From Tannerella sp. (GTDB taxonomy: Bacteria; Bacteroidota; Bacteroidia; Bacteroidales; Tannerellaceae): a stretch of 40,583 nucleotides of DNA. Below are positions 1-8,381 of the stretch, piece by piece; the stretch's first letter is position 1, and each line of letters starts with the position of its first letter. The stretch is from positions 1-40,583 of the forward strand of contig JAISTS010000137.1 of assembly GCA_031272455.1 (NCBI GenBank), given 5' to 3'. The notes beneath the pieces were generated by a model that had not been told where the DNA came from, ran no database searches, and saw only the letters and a list, made by a program, of their open reading frames with translations. The translations under genes and the position numbers were made by a program.

Positions 1-4
1 CGCT

Positions 5-982
5 ATGACAGACTTTATTTTTTATGTTCTGATTTTTGCAGTGGTTATCCTCTTTTTTGTGTTCTGGTACTATGTGCCGTTCCTGCTGTGGATATCCGCT
101 AAGGTATCGGGCGTCAGCATTTCGCTGATACAGTTGTTCCTGATGCGCATCCGTAAGGTGCCGCCCGGAGTTATCGCCCGTGCGATGATTGAGGCTCACA
201 AAGCCGGTTTGAAAACCTTGACGCGCGACGAGCTTGAAGCGCACTACCTTGCCGGCGGACATGTCGAGCGCGTTGTTCACGCCCTTGTCTCGGCATCGAA
301 AGCCAATATCGACCTGACGTTTCAGATGGCTACGGCTATTGACCTTGCCGGTCGCGACGTGTTTCAGGCAGTACAGATGTCGGTCAATCCGAAAGTGATT
401 GACACTCCGCCCGTTACGGCAGTCGCCAAAGACGGCATCCAGCTGATAGCCAAGGCTCGCGTAACCGTTCGCGCCAACATCAAGCAGCTTGTCGGCGGCG
501 CGGGCGAAGAAACCGTACTGGCGAGGGTAGGCGAGGGCATCGTTTCGTCTATCGGCTCGTCCGAAAACCACAAGAGCGTGCTCGAAAATCCCGATTCCAT
601 ATCTAAACTCGTGCTGCGCAAGGGCTTGGACGCAGGCACGGCATTCGAGATACTCTCGATCGACATTGCCGACATCGACATTGGCAAGAACATTGGCGCC
701 GCCCTGCAAATGGATCAGGCGCAGGCGGACAAGAACATCGCTCAGGCGCGCGCCGAAGAACGCCGCGCCATGGCAGTCGCCACCGAGCAGGAGATGAAAG
801 CCAAAGCCCAGGAAGCCCGCGCCAAGGTGATCGAAGCCGAAGCCGAAGTGCCCAAAGCCATGGCAGAAGCCTTCCGCAACGGCAACCTCGGCATAATGGA
901 CTATTACCGGATGAAAAATATCGAAGCCGACACCTCGATGCGCGACGCCATCTCGAAACCGTCGAAACCGTCTGACAAATAA
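5..982 (+). CDS. floA: Flotillin-like protein FloA (SPFH family)
   Basis: Membrane scaffold protein of the bacterial flotillin family, which in Bacillus organises fluid membrane microdomains. The 325-residue product has a hydrophobic N-terminal segment (about residues 5-33), an SPFH/band-7 region with the hallmark stretches [17 protein letters not shown] and [18 protein letters not shown], and an Ala/Glu-rich coiled-coil tail (about 240-290). Length and sequence align end to end with B. subtilis FloA (331 aa). The window begins 4 nt before this ATG, so an upstream in-frame start cannot be excluded, although the N-terminus already looks complete. Its stop codon abuts the ATG of the next gene, which implies co-transcription. 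In other genomes floA often follows an nfeD-like gene; that neighbour would lie outside this window. Confidence 0.95.
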   Translation: MTDFIFYVLIFAVVILFFVFWYYVPFLLWISAKVSGVSISLIQLFLMRIRKVPPGVIARAMIEAHKAGLKTLTRDELEAHYLAGGHVERVVHALVSASKANIDLTFQMATAIDLAGRDVFQAVQMSVNPKVIDTPPVTAVAKDGIQLIAKARVTVRANIKQLVGGAGEETVLARVGEGIVSSIGSSENHKSVLENPDSISKLVLRKGLDAGTAFEILSIDIADIDIGKNIGAALQMDQAQADKNIAQARAEERRAMAVATEQEMKAKAQEARAKVIEAEAEVPKAMAEAFRNGNLGIMDYYRMKNIEADTSMRDAISKPSKPSDK

Positions 983-1852
983 ATGAAGCCGCTACCCCCC
1001 TCAGAGCTGATTATCAACGATGACGGCAGTATTTTTCATCTGCATCTGCGACCCGAACAGCTGGCAGACCGCGTGATTCTCGTCGGCGATCCGGCGCGGG
1101 TCGATAGCATTGCTGCAAGGATGACCGACATCGAATGTGATGTTGTCAATCGCGAATTTCATTCTGCAACAGGCAGTTATCGCGGCAAACGCATTACCGT
1201 CGTTTCGCATGGCATAGGTTGCGATAATCTCGATATCGTGATGAATGAGCTTGACGCTCTGGCGAATATCGACTTTGCAACACGCACAGTGTGTCCCGTT
1301 TTTCGCCGTCTGACGCTTGTGCGTATCGGCACTTCGGGCGGGTTGCAGCCTTATACGCCGATAGGAACGTATGTAGCTGCGGTAAGGTCTGTCGGGCTTG
1401 ACGGCGTGATTTATTTTTATAAGGACAGCGAAGCCGTGCGTGATACGGATATGGAAAATGCGCTGATGAGCCGTTTGCGCTGGGATGTCGAAGGCGTCCG
1501 TCCCTACGTCGTTTCGGCTGACAGCTCTCTGTTAGAGCAGGTTGCGCAAGACGACATCGTACGTGGCATAACGATTGCAGCCAACGGTTTCTATGCGCCG
1601 CAAGGACGCGAACTGCGGCTACATCTACATTCTCCTACATTGAACGACCGCATTAAAGAATTTGAATATCAGGGACTTAATGTAACTAACTACGAGATGG
1701 AAAGTTCTGCCCTCGCCGGACTTGCCGCCCTGATGGGTCATCGCGCTCTGACGGTCTGCTGCATTATAGCCGGACGCGCCGACCACCGGATGAACACCTC
1801 ATACAAAGGCAGTATGAGTGATTTGATTGATAGGGTTTTGAATAGGATTTGA
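983..1852 (+). CDS. Nucleoside phosphorylase (uridine phosphorylase-like)
   Basis: Member of the PNP/UDP phosphorylase family, which cleaves nucleosides with phosphate to a base and (deoxy)ribose-1-phosphate for salvage. Supporting motifs are GDPARVDSIA near residue 35 (phosphate-binding Arg region), RIGTSGGLQ near 112 (phosphate-binding loop) and YEMESSALAGLA near 238, whose MES segment contacts the sugar. At 289 residues it has typical family length. The substrate cannot be settled from sequence; uridine phosphorylase is the nearest-looking activity. The ATG follows the floA stop with no spacer, so translation is probably coupled. No secretion signal is present, so it is cytoplasmic. Confidence 0.85.
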   Translation: MKPLPPSELIINDDGSIFHLHLRPEQLADRVILVGDPARVDSIAARMTDIECDVVNREFHSATGSYRGKRITVVSHGIGCDNLDIVMNELDALANIDFATRTVCPVFRRLTLVRIGTSGGLQPYTPIGTYVAAVRSVGLDGVIYFYKDSEAVRDTDMENALMSRLRWDVEGVRPYVVSADSSLLEQVAQDDIVRGITIAANGFYAPQGRELRLHLHSPTLNDRIKEFEYQGLNVTNYEMESSALAGLAALMGHRALTVCCIIAGRADHRMNTSYKGSMSDLIDRVLNRI

Positions 1853-1884
1853 AAAACACCTGTAATTTCTGTGATTTTTTTTAA

Positions 1885-1907
1885 ACATATTTTAAATTAA
1901 AATATGT
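1885..1907. repeat. 23-bp AT-rich palindrome (possible operator)
   Basis: Perfect inverted repeat with 11-bp arms (ACATATTTTAA and its complement) around a single central A. It lies 33 nt after the phosphorylase stop and about 40 nt upstream of the tandem -7 boxes of the giant surface-protein gene. There is no T-run behind it and the stem is nearly all A/T, so it suits a dimeric-regulator operator better than a terminator. The regulator is unknown. Confidence 0.5.
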
Positions 1908-1922
1908 ATGCGAAAGTTAAAC

Positions 1923-1966
1923 TTTGTAAATTTTGAACAAGGTATAATATTTTTGTAATACCTTTG
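1923..1966 (+). promoter_or_regulatory. Tandem Bacteroidota-type promoters for the surface-protein gene
   Basis: Two overlapping matches to TTTG...TAnnTTTG. The first is TTTG at 1923-1926, 21 nt, then TATTTTTG at 1948-1955. The second is TTTG at 1932-1935, 23 nt, then TACCTTTG at 1959-1966. Predicted transcripts start near 1962 and 1973, giving a leader of about 105-115 nt before the coding sequence. The leader contains a 32-codon ORF (1996-2094). Confidence 0.6.
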
Positions 1967-2077
1967 CAGCGACTTAGTCAGGGTATTTTATCGCAATGCA
2001 GAGAAGGCTCGGATTAAGATTAATTGAGATTTTTGAGATAGCTTTTAAGGGTCGTTTGATATTTAAATTGAAAGATT

Positions 2078-5000
2078 ATGTGCAATGTATCTAATCGGAT
2101 GGCGTCCCGAATTAAACCACGCTTGCGGAGTTTTTTGTCAACTCTGCTTTTTGTCCTGATATGTTCAGGTTACAGTCTTTTTGCTCAGACAGTTACGTTT
2201 CTTGTTCCTGCCACACCGCCTGCTACGGGCTGGGTTAACTACGCCCAGAAAACAGCTGATTACGCGGGTCATGTAACGGTTCCTGTTCCTCCCACGCCTG
2301 CCAGCTATGGCAAGGTGTCGTTCGTCGGATGGTACACGACGGGTACGCCCGCCGATATCAACGACGCATCGCTGCGGTTCAATCCCGATTCGGTTTTCAC
2401 TTCAAATGCAATGTTTTACGCCGTTTTCAGCAACAACTACCTCGTGCAGTTTCTCGACGGCTATGGCAAGGTGGTATTTTCGGAGCTTGTCGCGTCGGGC
2501 GGCAATGCTACGCGCCCCGGGTCGGGGCAACTGCCTGATTTGAATGTATTTAAACCTGCCAACAAATGGTTTGAAAACACATGGGCGTTGCCTTCGACGC
2601 CGACGGTGCGGTTTGAGTTTGAAACAACTGCCATCACGGGAAATATGACCTTGCAGCCAATACTTTACGACGCGGTAACGATTTATTTTGAGACCTACGG
2701 CACGCAGGTGATGCCTGTGCAGGCGAAGAAAGGCTCAAAAATCGCCGAAGTGTCGCCTTTCCCCTCTGTTTACAGCGTTACACGTCAGGGTTACAGCCCC
2801 TTACACTGGTCGCTCGTCGCGGGCGACAGTGGCGCGGGCGATGCTATCGACGGAGGCGGCAATGATATAAGTACGGATATTCTCAATCCTAATTACGTAG
2901 TTAACAGTGATTTGACCGTTTATCTTCATTGGAAAGCCATTCTTAACGGCGCGACTTACCGCATCGTTTACTGGGTCGAGCGTCCCGATATGGGCGTCAA
3001 TTTTGTTCCTCAGCCGGGCAATCCGAGTCATTATGTGTTCGGTTTTGCAGAGACTTCGCCGCGTGTAGGCACGGCAGGACAGACCATCGGCAATCCGGGC
3101 AGCGGCGCCGACATCGTGTTCGACAGTAACGATATGCCGCCAATCAACAATTTCGGCGTTGACGACCCGATGCGTTACGCCGAATGGCAGTCAACCGAAT
3201 ACACGACCGTCGTGGCGACAGTGGCAGGTGATAATTCAACTATCGTCAACGTTTACTGCCGGTTGCGCACGTTTTCCATCACTTTCGACCTGCCTGCGTC
3301 GGATGTCAAGATGAGCTTCGACTCCGACTACGACGGTACGCCCGAAATTTATGGCGATATAACGGCTGACCCGACCTACAATCCCACGCCCAACCCGTTT
3401 GTGCTATATTTCAAGTTTGGCGACAATATCTCGACGCGCTGGCCTCATCCCGTCAACGGCGCTACATTTTATTACACCCAACCGCCGCAGGATGCCATAA
3501 CGTACAGTTTCGACACTTGGGATCCGCCATATTCCATCCTTGGCACTCCAATGGCAGGATTATGGAAATCGCCACGCACGGAAATCAATTCGTCGATGAC
3601 GCTGAATCTGACTTATCTCGAAGCGGGCGCAACCAATTACAACGTTACGCTGGCGCTGTCGAGCGCGGCATATACGACGCTTAATGTGCGTTATTGGGCG
3701 GAGGTGTCGAGCATCGAATCGCCTGCCGAAGCCGCCCTGCCGCATCGCACCTACGGCACAAAGACCTTCGTGCTGTTGCCGTCGTATTCGGCTGCCGTGC
3801 TGCGTTTCAGTTCGTCGGGAGGCTTCGAGGGCAAGCAGCTCACGGGGATGAATTATCCCGTTTACGGATATGATTACAGTATGTCGGAGACAGGACCGGA
3901 AGCGGTCGGCGGCTCCGATGCCATCGACGGCATATACAAGAATTTCTACTACACGCGCATAATTTATACGCTTACGTATGATTTTATGGGGCATATTCCG
4001 AGCGGGCAGTCGGTTTTTTCTGCAACATTTACGACCGGAATGCCGCTTGCAAGTTTCGATATGCCCGTTCCCGACGTTCCGGGATTCCTGTTCAAGGGAT
4101 GGTATGCCGACGCGAGCCTGATGCTGCAATTCAACTTCAATATGACGGCGCCGCCATACAACCTCGCCGTTTATGCCCGTTGGGAAAGTTCGGACAATAT
4201 CATCACCTTTGTTGACGCCGACGGCTCGCCGCTTGCCAATGACGGCAGCCAGCAACAGGGCGTCGCCAACGGCGGATATGTCAACTTCAACAATTTGACA
4301 ATCGGGGGAACGGTCTATACGCCCGGGTACAACGACCCGCAGCGTGGCGCTTTCCTTGGATGGGATTACATTCCTGTGCTCGGTACGAAAATCGCTTTTC
4401 CGCTAACGATGCCGATTTACAGCGATATGACGCTTTATGCTCGCTGGCAAAGCGAAGGGTTGAAAATCACCTACTACGACTCCGACAACATCACCGTGCT
4501 CGACGTTGACAACGCTTCGGGACAGGGCTATGCCAACGGTGTTTATGCCACTGTCCGCAACGACGCAGGCGTAACCGTTCCCGCAGGAAAAACGTTTATC
4601 GGATGGCGGGTGAACAATACCGGACCGCTGTATTATGCCGGCGGCACTATTCAGGTGTCGGGCAATCCGAAGATGTATCCCTACAACGGTGCGCTGAGCG
4701 ATTTGGCTAAACTGACTTACAAGCCCAATTTTGCAGGATCGACGGCGCCGGATTACGAATATCAGGTTGTCAAGGGCAATAACCTCAACCTCGCCACGCC
4801 TGCCGAAGTGCCCGCGTTTCATCGTACCGGTTACGATATTATAGGATGGAACACTCAGGCTGACGGGCTGGGTACGACTTACGCTACCGGGCAGATCTTC
4901 GTTATGCCGATGCACGATCAGGTGCTTTATGCCGTCTGGAAAGCGCATAAATACAATATCACCTACTCGCCTGCCAACTGGACGACGGCAGCCGTCGGCA

Positions 5001-6757
5001 ATCCCAACAACTATACGATAGAGCAGCTGCCCGTCGCGCTCAACCCGCCCGTCAAGTACGGTTACACTTTCACCGGCTGGAATATTGTGAGCGACGAGGC
5101 TGCGGTCGCCCCGCTGTCGTATGTTAGCACGATTCCGCAGGGCGTTTACGGCAATCTGACCTGTTCGCCGACGTGGAGTTGGAACCCGCAGCCGTCGGGA
5201 ACGCCCGGTCAGCGCGGATTTTTCGTTGACCAAAATGTCGTCGGCGGCAATCACGACGGCAGTTCGTGGGCAAACGCTTACCTGACAATCGAAGAAGCGT
5301 TGGTCAATGCTGTTGGCGGCGACTTTATCTGGGTTGCACGGGGCGAATACAGTAATTCCGCAGGCTCGGCTTACCTTATGGATCGCGACAGCGTGAAGAT
5401 TTTTGGCGGTTTTGCGGCTTGGGAGTCGTATATCTCGGAACGAAATTTTGCCGAAAACCGTACCGTCATTCGCGGAGCGGGAACAAATGCTGTCGTGATT
5501 GACGGCGTTGGCAATGAAGCGCGATGGGACGGGTTCGTGATCGAAGGCTGCTATGCAGGGACAGGAATCAGGATGATCAATGGCGCCTCGCCCGTGATAG
5601 CCAACTGCATCATTCGCGGCAATACGTCGCAGGACGGCGGCGGTGTAAGCATCGACGGCGGCAGCCCGATACTGTATAATACAGAGATAAGCGGCAACAT
5701 CGCATCGCGAGGCGCGGGCATTTACATACGCAACGGAGCGCCGCAGCTGACCAACGTTACTGTCAGCGGCAACCGTGCATCGTCGAGCGGCGGAGGCATT
5801 TATATCGACAACTCATCGCCGGTATTTCGCAATACCATCATCTGGGGTAATCGTGTCGCGGCAGGCTCGAATCCTAATGTCGCAAATATCGCATCGCAGA
5901 CGTTCTACGAATATTCCATAGTCGAAGGATCGGGCGGCAGCGAAAGCTGGAACGCGACTTTCGGTATCGACGGTAGCCATAACTACGACGCCAATCCGAG
6001 CTTCCAGAAGAGCGGTTTCGACCTGACGGGCGAGATGCAGGAGGGCGACTATATGTTGCGGGCATCGAGCAGTGCGATAGATCGCGGACGGACGGTGCAT
6101 ATCTATAACAGCCTTACATACTGGGATGTCGTGCTCGAATATCCGCATACTGCTACAAGCGGCGAGCGCATCCTCGAAGCCTTGCCGTTCGACCTCGCTT
6201 ACTGCAACCGCGTCGCCTACGACATTGTTGACATCGGCGCTTATGAGTTTGGAGGCGAAGAGATAGATGTAAGACTTGTGCGCGAGGTGATAATAAGCGA
6301 AATCGAAGGATTGACGACATCGCCTCCGGCGGGCGTTTATTATGTTTTGAGTTCGCACGATTTTACTTTCACCGTCAGCCCGCAGCCCGGCTATTCGACC
6401 GAAAGGCTAAGAATATATACAGGCGACCCGCTGCACGACAGCGAAGGATTAGTGCGCGTAGAAAATCCCAACGGCAGCATCACCGTAACGATTAAAAGCA
6501 TCACCGAACCGCTTACGATAGATTTTTCGGACGTAATACGCACGGCTAACGATGCGACGCCGACCGATCGCATCTGGGCGTATGGCAGTAAGATGTATGT
6601 CGATGCTCTTGCACCCTCGACTGTACGCATTTATCTGCTGTCGGGGCAGCTTTACCGTATAAGTAACGTCGCAGCAGGACAGACCGTTATTCCTCTCCCT
6701 GCGGGGTATTACACAGTCCGGTTTAATGAGAGAAGCTATAAAGTGATGATTAAATGA
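2078..6757 (+). CDS. Giant secreted InlB-repeat and beta-helix protein with T9SS-type C-terminal domain
   Basis: Predicted 1559-residue surface or secreted protein. It has an N-terminal signal peptide (basic start, hydrophobic core, cleavage near SLFAQ at about residue 36). A long region follows with at least six InlB B-repeat/Listeria-Bacteroides repeat-like units, recognisable as a Gly-Trp core ending in LYARW or similar (for example about residues 80-115, 670-706, 755-787, 915-955). A right-handed beta-helix spans about 1045-1400, with repeated short turns such as ISGNIASRGAGIYIRNG. The last about 70 residues (1488-1559) look like a type A T9SS sorting domain, with the VRIYLLSGQL strand and an LPAGYYTVRF turn. 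ATG 2099 (residue 8) is an equally plausible start that leaves a complete signal peptide. Such architectures suggest adhesion or glycan contact, but no function is demonstrated. It is transcribed alone, converging on the kor operon. Confidence 0.85.
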   Translation: MCNVSNRMASRIKPRLRSFLSTLLFVLICSGYSLFAQTVTFLVPATPPATGWVNYAQKTADYAGHVTVPVPPTPASYGKVSFVGWYTTGTPADINDASLRFNPDSVFTSNAMFYAVFSNNYLVQFLDGYGKVVFSELVASGGNATRPGSGQLPDLNVFKPANKWFENTWALPSTPTVRFEFETTAITGNMTLQPILYDAVTIYFETYGTQVMPVQAKKGSKIAEVSPFPSVYSVTRQGYSPLHWSLVAGDSGAGDAIDGGGNDISTDILNPNYVVNSDLTVYLHWKAILNGATYRIVYWVERPDMGVNFVPQPGNPSHYVFGFAETSPRVGTAGQTIGNPGSGADIVFDSNDMPPINNFGVDDPMRYAEWQSTEYTTVVATVAGDNSTIVNVYCRLRTFSITFDLPASDVKMSFDSDYDGTPEIYGDITADPTYNPTPNPFVLYFKFGDNISTRWPHPVNGATFYYTQPPQDAITYSFDTWDPPYSILGTPMAGLWKSPRTEINSSMTLNLTYLEAGATNYNVTLALSSAAYTTLNVRYWAEVSSIESPAEAALPHRTYGTKTFVLLPSYSAAVLRFSSSGGFEGKQLTGMNYPVYGYDYSMSETGPEAVGGSDAIDGIYKNFYYTRIIYTLTYDFMGHIPSGQSVFSATFTTGMPLASFDMPVPDVPGFLFKGWYADASLMLQFNFNMTAPPYNLAVYARWESSDNIITFVDADGSPLANDGSQQQGVANGGYVNFNNLTIGGTVYTPGYNDPQRGAFLGWDYIPVLGTKIAFPLTMPIYSDMTLYARWQSEGLKITYYDSDNITVLDVDNASGQGYANGVYATVRNDAGVTVPAGKTFIGWRVNNTGPLYYAGGTIQVSGNPKMYPYNGALSDLAKLTYKPNFAGSTAPDYEYQVVKGNNLNLATPAEVPAFHRTGYDIIGWNTQADGLGTTYATGQIFVMPMHDQVLYAVWKAHKYNITYSPANWTTAAVGNPNNYTIEQLPVALNPPVKYGYTFTGWNIVSDEAAVAPLSYVSTIPQGVYGNLTCSPTWSWNPQPSGTPGQRGFFVDQNVVGGNHDGSSWANAYLTIEEALVNAVGGDFIWVARGEYSNSAGSAYLMDRDSVKIFGGFAAWESYISERNFAENRTVIRGAGTNAVVIDGVGNEARWDGFVIEGCYAGTGIRMINGASPVIANCIIRGNTSQDGGGVSIDGGSPILYNTEISGNIASRGAGIYIRNGAPQLTNVTVSGNRASSSGGGIYIDNSSPVFRNTIIWGNRVAAGSNPNVANIASQTFYEYSIVEGSGGSESWNATFGIDGSHNYDANPSFQKSGFDLTGEMQEGDYMLRASSSAIDRGRTVHIYNSLTYWDVVLEYPHTATSGERILEALPFDLAYCNRVAYDIVDIGAYEFGGEEIDVRLVREVIISEIEGLTTSPPAGVYYVLSSHDFTFTVSPQPGYSTERLRIYTGDPLHDSEGLVRVENPNGSITVTIKSITEPLTIDFSDVIRTANDATPTDRIWAYGSKMYVDALAPSTVRIYLLSGQLYRISNVAAGQTVIPLPAGYYTVRFNERSYKVMIK

Positions 6758-6789
6758 CCGACCGTGCACCGTTTTACCGTGCACCTTAA
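6757..6789. repeat. Short 7-bp tandem repeat (ACCGTGC / ACCGTTT units)
   Basis: Between the two convergent genes the sequence is built of ACCG-starting heptamers (ACCGTGC, ACCGTTT, one extra T, ACCGTGC, then a decayed unit). The same unit family recurs at 17580-17614. It fills almost the whole 39-nt gap and replaces any recognisable terminator hairpin. Confidence 0.6.
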
Positions 6790-6796
6790 AAAAGCC

Positions 6797-7339
6797 TCAC
6801 TCCTTCCTGATTATCTCCATTCCCTTGCGGATGGCGGCTTCGTTGGCGGGGATGAGGTTGTAGTGGCGTTCGGGGAGGGTCTTTTTCAGTCCTTTGACGA
6901 CGCTGTCGAGGCTGACCATGGGTACGATTTTGAGCAGTCCGCCGAGCACGATCATATTGAAGGTCTTCTGCATATCGAGTTCGTTGGCGGCGTCCATCGC
7001 GTCGATGCGGTAAACGTTGATGTCGGTGCGCGTGATGGGTTTGTTGATGCCGTAGCCATCGTATATCAGTATGCCGCCGCGTTTGATTTTCGATTCAAAC
7101 TTGTCCATCGACGGCTGATTGAGGATGATGGCGATGTCGTATTCGTTGAGTATGGGCGAGCTGATGCGTTCGTCGCTGATGATGACGGTTACGTTAGCTG
7201 TGCCGCCGCGCTGTTCAGGTCCGTAGGATGGCATCCACGTTACTTCCTTATTCTCCATCAATCCCGAATAAGCCAGTATCTTGCCCATCGACAAGACGCC
7301 CTGACCCCCGAATCCTGCTATGATTATTTCCTGTTTCAC
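6797..7339 (-). CDS. korC: 2-oxoacid:ferredoxin oxidoreductase, gamma subunit
   Basis: Gamma subunit of a 2-oxoacid (2-oxoglutarate or 2-oxoisovalerate):ferredoxin oxidoreductase, which interconverts a 2-oxoacid plus CoA with the acyl-CoA, CO2 and reduced ferredoxin. The 180-residue protein opens with IIAGFGGQGVLSMGK and has MPSYGPEQRGG near residue 37, both signatures of the POR gamma domain. It is the last gene of the operon running leftwards from 9735. A 89-nt gap packed with 7-bp repeats separates it from korB, which is unusual because the upstream genes are packed or overlap. Substrate choice between kor and vor types is not decidable here. Confidence 0.9.
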   Translation of the reverse strand: MKQEIIIAGFGGQGVLSMGKILAYSGLMENKEVTWMPSYGPEQRGGTANVTVIISDERISSPILNEYDIAIILNQPSMDKFESKIKRGGILIYDGYGINKPITRTDINVYRIDAMDAANELDMQKTFNMIVLGGLLKIVPMVSLDSVVKGLKKTLPERHYNLIPANEAAIRKGMEIIRKE

Positions 7340-7350
7340 GATAGTTCTAT

Positions 7351-7428
7351 TTTTATCTTTTATCTTTTATTTTTTACAAGTTGACAAAAACTACTGACAA
7401 CTGATTACTGACAACTGACAACTGACAA

Positions 7429-7431
<3 letters not shown>
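7351..7431. repeat. Two adjacent 7-bp tandem repeats in the korB-korC gap
   Basis: On the + strand, three TTTTATC-type heptamers occupy 7351-7371. About five ACTGACA-type heptamers occupy 7393-7431 (one unit is diverged to ACTGATT). The second array runs into the korB stop codon (TAG on the minus strand at 7429-7431). The period is 7 in both arrays although the unit sequences are unrelated. Confidence 0.7.
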
Positions 7432-8190
<759 letters not shown>

Positions 8191-8210
8191 CTCTGTTTCT
8201 TTGTTTTTTA

Positions 8211-8381
8211 TTACGGGAATATCCTTAATATATATTGTGTCAGCCGTGTTAAGACTGCTGCTCCTCCGCAGATGAAGAAGGGCAGGCGGCTGCTTGCGGC
8301 GAAATAGGCGATCAGCGCCCCGATAGCGAGCAGCATAAATGCCAGCGTGAATATCTCGTCTGTACGGCTTCCGCGGTTCAT
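8211..8381 (-). CDS. 56-aa membrane protein embedded in the kor operon
   Basis: An ORF of 56 codons plus stop on the minus strand. Its ATG overlaps the korA stop in an ATGA arrangement (8378-8381), the classic sign of translational coupling, and it ends 20 nt before korB. The product has a short polar start (MNRGSRTDE), a first hydrophobic helix at about residues 10-29, a short turn, and a second hydrophobic segment at about 34-54, so it is probably a two-pass inner-membrane microprotein. I recognise no named family. Its position between the alpha and beta subunit genes suggests a role tied to the oxidoreductase, such as membrane tethering or hand-off of reduced ferredoxin, but that is inference. 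Confidence 0.7.
   Translation of the reverse strand: MNRGSRTDEIFTLAFMLLAIGALIAYFAASSRLPFFICGGAAVLTRLTQYILRIFP

Noticed and set aside
3560-4255. 231-codon antisense ORF within the giant surface-protein gene
   Set aside because: It shows no domain-like pattern and lies opposite a coding frame with clear protein signatures. Several similar shadows occur in this GC-balanced gene.
6764-7384. 206-codon plus-strand ORF opposite korC
   Set aside because: korC on the minus strand has unmistakable family motifs, and the plus-strand translation looks like a mirror frame.
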